Source: Actinomyces sp. Marseille-P3109 (lineage in GTDB: Bacteria; Actinomycetota; Actinomycetes; Actinomycetales; Actinomycetaceae). From it: a stretch of DNA of 64,000 nucleotides. This document shows positions 30,352 through 37,528 of the stretch, in pieces. The notes beneath the pieces are model-generated. The model was not told the origin of the DNA. It ran no database searches and was given only the letters and a program-made list of their open reading frames with translations. The translations under genes and the position numbers were made by a program. The DNA is taken from the NCBI RefSeq assembly GCF_900323545.1, contig NZ_OOHN01000008.1, positions 2,338,932-2,402,931 of the forward strand, read 5' to 3'. Every line of letters begins with the position of its first letter. Positions within the stretch are counted from its first letter, which is position 1.

Positions 30352-31185
30352 TCAGGCGCCGGCTTGCAGGCTTCTGAGGACCTCCTCGACGGCGGCCAGG
30401 GCGACGCCGGAGGCCTGGCGCAGGGAGTGCTGCGCCCGCCCGAGGTTGCCGCCGGCGGCCGGGGCGTCCAGGTAGGTCAGGGCGGCGACGGACACGCCCC
30501 GGCAGGCCAGGGCCATGGCCTCGGCAACGGAGTCGGTGACGGCGACGTCGGCACCCAGGGACACCAGGGCTCGAGCCTCGGCGGGACTCGGGCGCAGCGG
30601 GCCGGGGATGAGGGCGACGACGGCGCTGCCGCTCACTCCCCGCAGGCGCCCCAGGCGCTCGGCGAGGTTCGCGTCCCAGCCGGCGGAGACCATGCCGGTG
30701 GCCGGGAAGAGGGGGCCGCCGGAGAGGTTGAGGTGGTCGGCGACGACACGCACCTGGCCGGGCGCCGCATCGCCGGACCGGCCGCCGGCCATGTCACCGG
30801 AGCCGTGCAGCGGGGTGGCGCGCGTGATGAACAGGGCGGCGCGCAGGCGGGCGCCGCTGGCGATCCGAGCCAGCGCCGTCGTGCTGCGGGCGGACTCGCC
30901 CTCGTACAGGCTGGTGCGGCCGCGGGCGACGAGGACGCCGAGGCCACCGCGCTCGTAGGACATCAGGGCGTCCTCCTGGCCGGGGGCGCTCGGGGCATGG
31001 ACGCCGGGAAGGAAGGACAGGCGCACGCGGGCGGCAGGCCGTCCCCAGGCCTGGTCGAGGTCGCGCAGGAAGGCCGGTTCAGCGACGACGAGGAGGTCGT
31101 GGCGGGCGCGACCCGTGGCCAGGAGGATGGAGGCGCCATCGGGGTCCTCATCCCAGGTTCCTGGTGAGGCGGGCTGCTGGGCCAT
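30352..31185 (-). CDS. Purine-nucleoside-phosphorylase-family protein, diverged
   Basis: 277 residues starting ATG 31185 (MAQQPASPGTWDE) with GGAGAAC upstream. The class-II PNP landmarks are recognisable: GRTSLYEG, RVVADHLNLSGGPL, and ALIPGPLRPSPAEARALVSLGADVAVTDSVAEAMA. The usual GPxFETPAE segment, whose Glu binds the purine base, has become GPLRPSPAE. The region that normally supplies the base-binding Asn reads ALTYLD. It may use a different base or be inactive. Its first eight bases and upstream region recur at 33576-33608 as part of a rearrangement. Confidence 0.75.
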   Translation of the reverse strand: MAQQPASPGTWDEDPDGASILLATGRARHDLLVVAEPAFLRDLDQAWGRPAARVRLSFLPGVHAPSAPGQEDALMSYERGGLGVLVARGRTSLYEGESARSTTALARIASGARLRAALFITRATPLHGSGDMAGGRSGDAAPGQVRVVADHLNLSGGPLFPATGMVSAGWDANLAERLGRLRGVSGSAVVALIPGPLRPSPAEARALVSLGADVAVTDSVAEAMALACRGVSVAALTYLDAPAAGGNLGRAQHSLRQASGVALAAVEEVLRSLQAGA

Positions 31186-31210
31186 GGGTTCTCCTCGGAT
31201 GGGCCCGGGG
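31178..31210. repeat. Rearrangement repeat B, left copy
   Basis: The 33 bases here (TGGGCCATGGGTTCTCC and onward) are identical to 33576-33608. They cover the start codon and ribosome binding site of the PNP-like gene and run into the hrpB C-terminal fragment. They mark the left edge of the rearranged 5-kb block. Confidence 0.92.
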
Positions 31211-32938
31211 TGCTGCTCGCCCACGGACTGGGCGCGCGCCCCGCTGGCCCCGATCCCCGAGATCCTGTCCGCGGACCTCACCGGTGCGGCCCTGGAGCTG
31301 GCCGTGTGGGGCGTGCCCGACGGCGCGGCACTGGCCTGGGTGGACGAGCCTCCGGCCGCGGCGATGGCGGCCGCTCGGGAAACGCTGGAGCGCCTGGGGC
31401 TGGCCGGCGCCGACGGCGTGACTCCCCTGGGTCGGGCGGTGGCCGGGCTGCCGGCGCCGGTGCGCGCGGGCCGGGCCCTGCTGGCGACGGCGCCGATTCT
31501 GGGGGCACGGCGGGCGGCTCGGGCGACGGCTCTGCTGACCGCCGACCTGCGAGCCCCCGGCGGGGACCTGACGGCCCTGGCCCGGCAGGTGCGCGGCGGC
31601 GGGGCGGGGTCGGGGGTCTGGAAGGCGGAGGCGCGCCGCCTGGAGCAGGCCTGCCGGCGTGCCGTCTCCGCGCATCCCGAGCATCCCGGCACTGCGAGCG
31701 CCGCCCCTGAGGCGTCGGGGGCACTGGGGGCGTCGGGGTCCCCGGCCAAGAGCCGCGGCCAGGACGCCGAGCCCCGGCCCGACGGCGTCGGCGGCAACGT
31801 TCCTGAGACCGTGGCCGGTGAGGCCGCCGGGGCGCACGATCTGGAGGCCTCAGTGGCTCTGGTGGCAGGGACGGCTCAGCCCCAGTGGATCGCCCGGCGG
31901 CGTGGGCCGGCGCCTCGGGCCGGGCAGGAGGCGCAGTACGCGAGCGTCGCCGGGACCGGGCTGCGCCTGGCTGCGGGCTCGGCGCTGGCAGAGTCCGAGT
32001 GGCTGGCGGTGGCCGGCGTCGACCTGACAGCCGGGCGCGGGGACGCGCTCATCCGCGCCGCGGCGCCCCTCGATGAGCTGGCGGCGCTGGAGCTGGCCGG
32101 GGCCTGGCTGGCCCAGGAGGAGCGCACCGTGTGGGACGGTGGGCGGCTGCGCACCGAGCGCGTGCGCCGGCTGGGGGCCATCACGCTCGCCGCCACCCCG
32201 GGGCCGCCTCCGGGACCGCAGGCGGTGGCGGACGCGGTCGTCGAACGGGTGCGCGCCAAGGGAGCCGATGCGGGCCTGGTCGTACTGCCGTGGGACGAGG
32301 AGGCCCGGAGCCTGCGCGCACGGCTGGCCCTGCTGCACGAGCACCTGGGCGAGCCCTGGCCGGATATGAGTGATGCGGCCCTGGAGACCCGGGCCGAGGA
32401 GTGGCTGGCGCCGGCGGTCATGAGCCTGGTCGGGCAGGGCGGCGGGTCGGCCGGGGAGGCGGCGTCGGGCGCGGGGAGCAGGCGCTTCAGCCTGGAGCGG
32501 CTGGATGTGGCCGGAGCGCTGCGGGCACTTCTGCCGTGGCCGCAGGCGGGGCGCCTGGACGAGTTGGTGCCCGAGCGACTCGAGGTCCCCTCCGGCTCAC
32601 AGGTGCGGGTGGACTACACCTCTACAGGCGGCGGCTCCACCACTGCCAGCGATTCCACCGGCGCCGGGCAGGCGGGTCGGCCTGTGCTGGCGGTGCGAGT
32701 CCAGGAGTGCTTCGGCTGGGCGACCACGCCGCGGATCGTGGAGGGCCGGGTGGCGGTGCAGCTGCACCTGCTCTCGCCGGCGCGCCGGCCAGTGGCCGTC
32801 ACCGACGACCTGGCCTCCTTCTGGGAGCAGGGCTACCCGCAGGTGCGCGCCGAGATGCGCGGCCGCTACCCCAAGCACGCCTGGCCCGAGGACCCGTGGA
32901 ACGCGCCCGCCACGAGGGGGACCGGACGACGTCGGTGA
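31196..32938 (+). pseudogene. hrpB: HrpB-type ATP-dependent helicase, C-terminal fragment
   Basis: The frame carries everything after helicase motif VI: RMGPGCC, LAPIPEILSADLTGAALELA, a winged-helix/ratchet region (ERLGLAGADGVTPLGRAVA) and the HrpB-specific C-terminus. The latter is seen as LDELVPERLEVPSGSQVRVDY, RVQECFGWATTPRIVEGRVA, LLSPARRPVAVTDDLASFW and RGRYPKHAWPEDPWN. No motor motifs I-VI are present. The matching N-terminal half is at 35092-36279, downstream instead of upstream. The open frame extends into the start region of the PNP-like gene but has no real start. The fragment cannot act as a helicase. Confidence 0.9.
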
Positions 32939-33093
32939 GTGGGAGTGAGGATGATCCGAGGGGGCATCCGGGGGACGGCGGGCGACAGGTGCCGCAGAGG
33001 GCCGGCACCACCGAGAAACCCGAGGAGGCCCGAGGAGGCCCCCACGACTCCGGCTGACCCCGGCGCTCTCAGGACGACCGGCTCAGCGACGAC

Positions 33094-33552
33094 TCACCAC
33101 GTGGAGGCGTCCAGGCGGCTGAAGCGGAAGCCGGTGGGGTTGTGCTCGGTGTCGGGATCGGCGTCGGGCACGACGTACCCGACGATCTGGAGGTTCCAGG
33201 TACCGCGCCCGCCCCACAGCGTGGCCGTGGTGCGGGTGCGGCCGCGCACCACCGGGAAGCCTGTGATCGTGTCGGCCTGGACGGAGACCACCTCGTGGGC
33301 GTGGTAGCGCATGGCGCCGGTGTCGATGTCCCCGAGCCACTCGATCTTGGGCTGGGGGTAGCCGGTCATGTGGGTCAGGACGCAGTCGTCAGTCAGCAGG
33401 GCGTCGATCGCCTTGGTGTCGCCGGCAACCATGGCGTCGCACAGGAGGGCGTAGAGGTCGGCGGCCGCGTGAGGCGCGACCTCGGATGCGTAGGGGTGGG
33501 GGTGGGTCTGGGTGCGGGACAGGGTGCGGGATTCGTGGGGACGGCGACTCAT
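33094..33552 (-). CDS. SnoaL/NTF2-like protein
   Basis: 152 residues: AADLYALLCDAMVAGDTKAI, DALLTDDCVLTHMTGYPQPKIEWLGDI, then ADTITGFPVVRGRTRTTATLWGGRGTWNLQIVGY fit the nuclear transport factor 2 fold (DUF4440 or SnoaL-like). Such small proteins are often hydrolases or isomerases or steroid-delta-isomerase-like; no assignment is possible. The first codons and upstream DNA are duplicated at 36236-36289, so its native promoter lay beside the 36290 flank. It now sits against foreign upstream sequence. Confidence 0.82.
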   Translation of the reverse strand: MSRRPHESRTLSRTQTHPHPYASEVAPHAAADLYALLCDAMVAGDTKAIDALLTDDCVLTHMTGYPQPKIEWLGDIDTGAMRYHAHEVVSVQADTITGFPVVRGRTRTTATLWGGRGTWNLQIVGYVVPDADPDTEHNPTGFRFSRLDASTW

Positions 33553-33608
33553 GGGTCAAGGGTAGATCCCGACATTGGGCCATGGGTTCTCCTCGGATGG
33601 GCCCGGGG
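33522..33608. repeat. Abutting repeats A and B: junction of a duplicated block
   Basis: Bases 33522-33575 (A, 54 bases) are identical to 36236-36289, and 33576-33608 (B, 33 bases) are identical to 31178-31210. The two abut without a spare base. That is the signature of a block's right end joined to its left end, as in a tandem duplication or circle. Confidence 0.93.
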
Positions 33609-33785
33609 CGGGCGGAAGGGCGGGGACGATGACCGGCACGGGGGCACCGGTCAGGGTGGGGCGAAGTTTACGCGAAGATGTCGGGGCGCGCCGCCGGTCC
33701 CAGCCGGTCCCAACGGCTCCAGCCGACTCCGGGCGGTCGCGGTCAACTGTCGCCCGTCGCCTGCCGCGGAGAGCTGCGGCGACAT

Positions 33786-34289
33786 CTACATGGTGCGATC
33801 GAAGTAGATGTTCGCCCCAATGAGACCGAAGACCTGAAGGCACAGGACGATACCGACGACCGGCTCCATCCGGCCCCCGAAGGCGCCTACGGGGACAGCG
33901 ACAAGGTTTCCGATGAACCCGACGACGCCTACCAGCGCCCAGGCCCGCCGCGAGGCGGCCCTGTCCCGTTCGTCCTCCCGATTCTCGAGTTCCCGGACGA
34001 AGAAGGTGTCGTATCCGAACCTCTTGGCAACAAACAGGGCGACGAGCGCCAGCATTGCGGCCGTCCCCCCGCTGGCGGCGCCATAGAGGAAGCCGTTGCG
34101 GATCGGGATCGTGAAGGTGGCCACCCACAGGAGGAGCACGATGACGATGGCGGACGTCATGCCTGCGGCGGCGATCTGCCGTGGCACGGCGGTCATCGGG
34201 CCTTTCCGCGCTTTCGGCGTCGAGCCGGAGGAGGACGAACCGGCGGTCGGGGTGGAGGTAGGGGTGGGCGTGGGATCTGACTCAGACAT
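33786..34289 (-). CDS. Small membrane protein of unknown function
   Basis: 167 residues. A Thr/Ser/Pro-rich N-terminus is followed by four hydrophobic segments (AAAGMTSAIVIVLLLWVATF, AASGGTAAMLALVALFVAKR, AWALVGVVGFIGNLVAV and VVGIVLCLQVFGLIGANIYF). A charged loop lies in the middle (RELENREDERDRAASRRAW). It overlaps the stop of the XRE regulator gene upstream by 8 bases, a pairing typical of small membrane proteins under an HTH regulator. Function unknown. Confidence 0.75.
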   Translation of the reverse strand: MSESDPTPTPTSTPTAGSSSSGSTPKARKGPMTAVPRQIAAAGMTSAIVIVLLLWVATFTIPIRNGFLYGAASGGTAAMLALVALFVAKRFGYDTFFVRELENREDERDRAASRRAWALVGVVGFIGNLVAVPVGAFGGRMEPVVGIVLCLQVFGLIGANIYFDRTM

Positions 34290-34479
34290 GGAAGATCTCC
34301 TCGACAGTGGTCTCGAAGTAGCGGGCGATGGCGATGGCGAGGGGAAGGGAGGGGTCGTACTTGCCCTTCTCGATGGAGTTGACGCTCTGTCTGGACACGC
34401 CCAGGGCGGCTCCGAGCTGGGCCTGGGTGAGGCCGCGGGCCTCGCGCAGGCTGCGCACGTCGTTATCCAAGGCGATCAT
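34282..34479 (-). CDS. XRE-family helix-turn-helix regulator
   Basis: A 65-residue, single-domain Cro/C1-type DNA-binding protein: NDVRSLREARGLTQAQLGAA, LGVSRQSVNSIEKGKYDPSL, then LAIARYFETTVEEIFHV. ATG 34479 is used; GGAGG directly abuts it, so the in-frame GTG at 34494 is an alternative. It is translationally coupled to the downstream membrane protein gene. A cluster of TTGACA words lies upstream and is the probable autoregulatory site. Confidence 0.9.
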   Translation of the reverse strand: MIALDNDVRSLREARGLTQAQLGAALGVSRQSVNSIEKGKYDPSLPLAIAIARYFETTVEEIFHV

Positions 34480-34521
34480 CCTCCGAGTGGACACACACCC
34501 CACGAGAGGATGTCGTGTTTG

Positions 34522-34563
34522 CTTGACATGTCTAGTGTGCTTGACAACATCCACCATGTCAAG
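34522..34563. promoter_or_regulatory. TTGACA repeat cluster, probable XRE operator
   Basis: CTTGACATG at 34522, CTTGACA at 34540 and the inverted CATGTCAAG at 34555-34563 lie between the divergent XRE and 34633 genes. TTGACA also matches a -35 box, so operator and promoters may overlap and couple both transcripts. Confidence 0.55.
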
Positions 34564-34632
34564 TCTGCTTCACACAACAGCTTTATTGGATGCTGTGTGC
34601 AAGAAGAGAAGAGCGACGCCTAGCATTCAGTC

Positions 34633-35001
34633 ATGGCTGAACGAACCTTCGTCGTTAATGCACCGCTGGATCAGGCCCGGGTGGCGGTCTTGAACGTCTT
34701 CACCAGTGAAGGCTGGACCGTCTCCCCCTTCTCCGGAGACACCATCCAAATCTCCCGCGGCAAGAAGGGCATGTCCATCGCCTTCGGCGCGCTCATGGGC
34801 GATACCTTCTATCTTTCGCAGAACCTTCAGTTCGGGACCGGTCCTCGGGGCGAGACCCTGGTGCGCTACCTCTCCTCGACGGACTCTGCCTTCATCGGCG
34901 GGGCGATGGGCATGCACAAGTCCTTGAAGACGCACGAAGAGTACGTCGCCAAACTCGCCCAGGTCTTGCAGTCCCAGGGGATCCTCCTGGGCGTGCAGTA
35001 A
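34633..35001 (+). CDS. Small conserved-looking protein of unknown function
   Basis: 122 residues, soluble: TFVVNAPLDQARVAVLNVFTSEGWTV, then ISRGKKGMSIAFGALMGDTFYLSQNL and GETLVRYLSSTDSAFIGGAMGMHKSLK. The pattern of an N-terminal beta strand, a helix pairing with SEGW and a small hydrophobic sheet recalls polyketide-cyclase-like or DUF-type lipid-binding folds. I cannot place it in a family. It is divergent from the XRE gene. Confidence 0.65.
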   Translation: MAERTFVVNAPLDQARVAVLNVFTSEGWTVSPFSGDTIQISRGKKGMSIAFGALMGDTFYLSQNLQFGTGPRGETLVRYLSSTDSAFIGGAMGMHKSLKTHEEYVAKLAQVLQSQGILLGVQ

Positions 35002-35033
35002 CTTGCGCCCCCACGAGAACCTTTTTCTCACTC

Positions 35034-35091
35034 ACCGACATTTTCTTCACAGATGACGCGGCTCCGCGCATCCTGTGAAGAAAATGTCGGT
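35034..35091. repeat. Inverted repeat with 19-base perfect arms
   Basis: ACCGACATTTTCTTCACAG (35034-35052) and its exact complement (35073-35091) enclose a GC-rich 20-base centre that also pairs partly (GACGCGG with CCGCGC). It sits directly upstream of the hrpB start and downstream of the 34633 gene. It could terminate that gene or be a small palindromic element. Confidence 0.8.
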
Positions 35092-36279
35092 ATGACTCGA
35101 CCGACCGACCCCATCAGAGCACTGCTCGCCTCTCCCCCTCACCTGCCGGTGGTCGAGGTGCTGCCCGAGCTGCGCGAGCGCCTCTCCCTGGGTCTCACTG
35201 GGTCCGACGGCGTCGGCGCCTGCCTGGTGCTTACCGCACCGCCCGGCACCGGCAAGACGACGCTCGTACCGCCGCTCCTGGCCGACGTCCTCGCCGGCGC
35301 TCTTACCTCGGCCCCGGGCGCCGGGGCGCCGGACGGCGACACCCCGGGACGACGGCCCGGCCGCGTCGTCGTCACCCAGCCGCGGCGCATTGCCGCCCGT
35401 GCTGCCGCCCGCCGCCTAGCCGGCCTGCTGGGCGAGGAAGTCGGCGGCACCGTCGGTTACGCGGTGCGCGGGGAACGGCGCACCGGCCCGGACACCCGGA
35501 TCGAGATCGTCACCGCTGGACTCCTCCTGCGTCGCCTCCAACGCGACCCGGAACTGGTCGGCGTCGACGCCGTCATCCTCGACGAGGTCCACGAGCGATC
35601 CCTGGAGAGCGACCTGCTCCTAGCGTTCCTGACGGACGCACGCGCCGCCCTGCGCGAGGACCTCACGCTCGTGGCCATGTCCGCCACGCTCGACGCCGAT
35701 CGCCTGCGCGACATCCTGGGCGGCACGCTGGAGGGTTCGGGCGGCACGAACGATGCAGGCCGGGGCCGGGCGCCGCTGGTGAAGGTTCCCGGCCGCCTCC
35801 ACCCCCTGGAGAAGGTGTGGGCGCCGCCGGGACGGACCGGTCGTCTGGGGCCGCGCGGGGTGCCGCGCGAGTTCCTCGCTCACGTCGCCGCCACCGTGGA
35901 GCAGGCCCTGGCCGAGCAGGACGGTGATGTGCTGGTCTTCCTGCCCGGGGCCCGCGAGGTCGACGACGTTGTCGCTCGCCTGCGCGCCGGCGCGCCCGGG
36001 AACGTGGACGTCCTTCCGCTGCACGGCCGCCTGCCCGCGAGCGCGCAGGACACGGCCCTGACCCCGAGCCCGGCGGGGCGGCGGCGCGTCGTGGTGTCCA
36101 CGAATGTGGCCGAGTCCTCGCTGACGGTTCCCGGGATCCGGGTGGTGGTGGACTCCACGCTGGCGCGCGAGCCGCGCCTGGACGTGGCCCGGTCCATGAG
36201 CGGGCTGGTCACCGTCGGGGTCTCGCGGGCGGCCGGGGTGCGGGATTCGTGGGGACGGCGACTCATGGGTCAAGGGTAG
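35092..36279 (+). pseudogene. hrpB: HrpB-type ATP-dependent helicase, N-terminal fragment
   Basis: From ATG 35092 the motor core is complete through motif V: Walker A APPGTGKTT, GRVVVTQPRRIAARAAARRLA, LDEVHERSLESDLLLA, VAMSATLDADRLRD, VLVFLPGAREVDDVV, STNVAESSLTVPGIRVVVDS. It stays homologous up to VTVGVSRAAGV, where motif VI (QRxGRxGR) should follow. Instead it enters repeat A, reading antisense 5' sequence of the SnoaL-like gene, and stops at 36279. Motif VI, needed for ATP hydrolysis, is absent from both fragments. The rest of the gene is at 31196-32938. Confidence 0.9.
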
Positions 36280-36289
36280 ATCCCGACAT
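36236..36289. repeat. Rearrangement repeat A, right copy
   Basis: 54 bases identical to 33522-33575, containing the first codons and leader of the SnoaL-like gene in antisense. It marks the right edge of the rearranged block and fuses to the truncated hrpB N-terminal fragment. Confidence 0.92.
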
Positions 36290-36414
36290 CGGACACATGA
36301 GGGACCAAGCGCTTTCAGCGCGCGTGGCAGGTGTGCAGGTCCTGCCGCATCTGACGTTGCAGCCCGTTTCACGGCGTTGCACTGGACGGCTCTCCGCGTG
36401 ACGAGAGACGGTCA

Positions 36415-36451
36415 GGGCCCGCCGGACAGCTCGTGGCTGCTCGGCGGGCCC
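36415..36451 (-). terminator. Hairpin after tRNA-Ser(CGA)
   Basis: GGGCCCGCCG (36415-36424) pairs with CGGCGGGCCC (36442-36451); inner GAC/CTG-type pairing extends it. It lies nine bases beyond the tRNA 3' end on the minus strand; no T run is present. Confidence 0.6.
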
Positions 36452-36459
36452 TCCCGTGG

Positions 36460-36548
36460 TGGCGGTAGCGCTGGGATTCGAACCCAGGGTGGCTATGAAC
36501 CACACAGACTTTCGAGATCTGCACCTTCGGCCGCTCGGACACGCTACC
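36460..36548 (-). tRNA. tRNA-Ser (anticodon CGA)
   Basis: Acceptor stem GGTAGCG/CGCTACC, discriminator G, encoded CCA at 36462-36460, T arm CTGGGTTCGAATCCCAG and a class-II variable arm. The anticodon loop CTCGAAA gives CGA, reading UCG. It lies beside tadA, a frequent neighbour. Confidence 0.96.
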
Positions 36549-36627
36549 TCGCTCATGAGGGTACACGGACGGCGGCCCGCGCCCCAACGCGGCATTCTGC
36601 GGTATCAGTCACGACCGACGTCGGCCC

Positions 36628-37227
36628 TCAGCGGCGGTCGGCGAAGAAGGCGGTCAGGAGGTCCTGGGACTCCTGGGCGCGCAGGCCGGCGCGCACCTCG
36701 ACCTGGTGGTTGGCGCGGGCGTCGCGCACGACGTCGCGCACCGAGCCGCAGGCGCCGGTTCTCGGCTCCCAGGCCCCCAGGATCAGTCGGGCCACCCGGG
36801 CCAGGACGATGGCGCCGGCGCACATGGTGCACGGCTCGAGGGTGACTACGAGGGTGCAGTCGTCCAGGTGGGAGTCGCCCAGGGCCGCGCCGGCTGCGCG
36901 CAGGGCGCGGATCTCGGCGTGCGCCGTCGGGTCGTGCTCGGCCTGGCGGGCGTTGGCGGCCTCGGCCAGGACGGCTCCCTGCGGCGAGAGGACGACGGCG
37001 CCCACCGGCACCTCCCCCGCCTCACCCGCCGAGCGGGCCAGTTCCAGGGCCCGGGCCATCGCGGCGTCCAGGACACGGTCGGCTGCTCGGCCCACGACGC
37101 CGGCAGCGCCTGCAGCGCCCCGGCCCGCACCGACGTCGGCCGGGGCGGGAGGGACCGGCGGCTGCGCGGAAGGTGAAGGCGTCACAGCCCCAAGGATGAC
37201 AGACCAGGAGGGGGAACGACGGAGCAA
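36628..37227 (-). CDS. tadA: tRNA-specific adenosine deaminase
   Basis: Deaminates A34 to inosine in tRNA-Arg(ACG). Zinc motifs: HAEIRAL (His zinc ligand and proton-shuttle Glu) and PCTMCAGAI (two Cys ligands). ARANHQVEVRAGLRAQES near the C-terminus is typical of bacterial TadA. The conserved domain starts near MARALELARSAGEAGEVPVGA; the upstream Ala/Pro-rich leader makes the true start uncertain (ATG 37227 or GTG 37185). Confidence 0.92.
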   Translation of the reverse strand: MLRRSPSWSVILGAVTPSPSAQPPVPPAPADVGAGRGAAGAAGVVGRAADRVLDAAMARALELARSAGEAGEVPVGAVVLSPQGAVLAEAANARQAEHDPTAHAEIRALRAAGAALGDSHLDDCTLVVTLEPCTMCAGAIVLARVARLILGAWEPRTGACGSVRDVVRDARANHQVEVRAGLRAQESQDLLTAFFADRR

Positions 37228-37359
37228 CCGTTCTCACCCCGCTCTCGCCCGACTCCGCTCGATCCGTGCCACCTCAGCTCACCGATTGCGATCGGACCTC
37301 ACGCGCCGAGAACTGCCCCTCACAGCCCTGACGCCGCCGACCAGTGTCGGGCGGAATAC

Positions 37360-37384
37360 ATAACGGACACATCGTCTCCGTTAT
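37360..37384. promoter_or_regulatory. Palindromic operator-like site upstream of the BCCT transporter
   Basis: ATAACGGA and TCCGTTAT form perfect 8-base arms with a 9-base spacer, about 145 bases upstream of the likely GTG start. The symmetry suits a dimeric repressor such as TetR/BetI. No such regulator is adjacent. Confidence 0.5.
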
Positions 37385-37528
37385 AGGCTCCACACGAGGC
37401 GCCCGGACCCGGGCCGGTACCTGACCCGCCGGCACCCCCTATATCTTGTCCCCGGTGTCTTGGTGGCTTCCCCTCGCGTCCCCAAGCCCAGTACTCCAAC
37501 GAGTCCCCATGAAGAACGGAGCAGGTCG

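Noticed and set aside
33522..33608. Insertion sequence or integrase attachment sites flanking the hrpB block
   Set aside because: No transposase or integrase lies in the block and the repeats contain gene-start sequence, so duplication with deletions explains them better.
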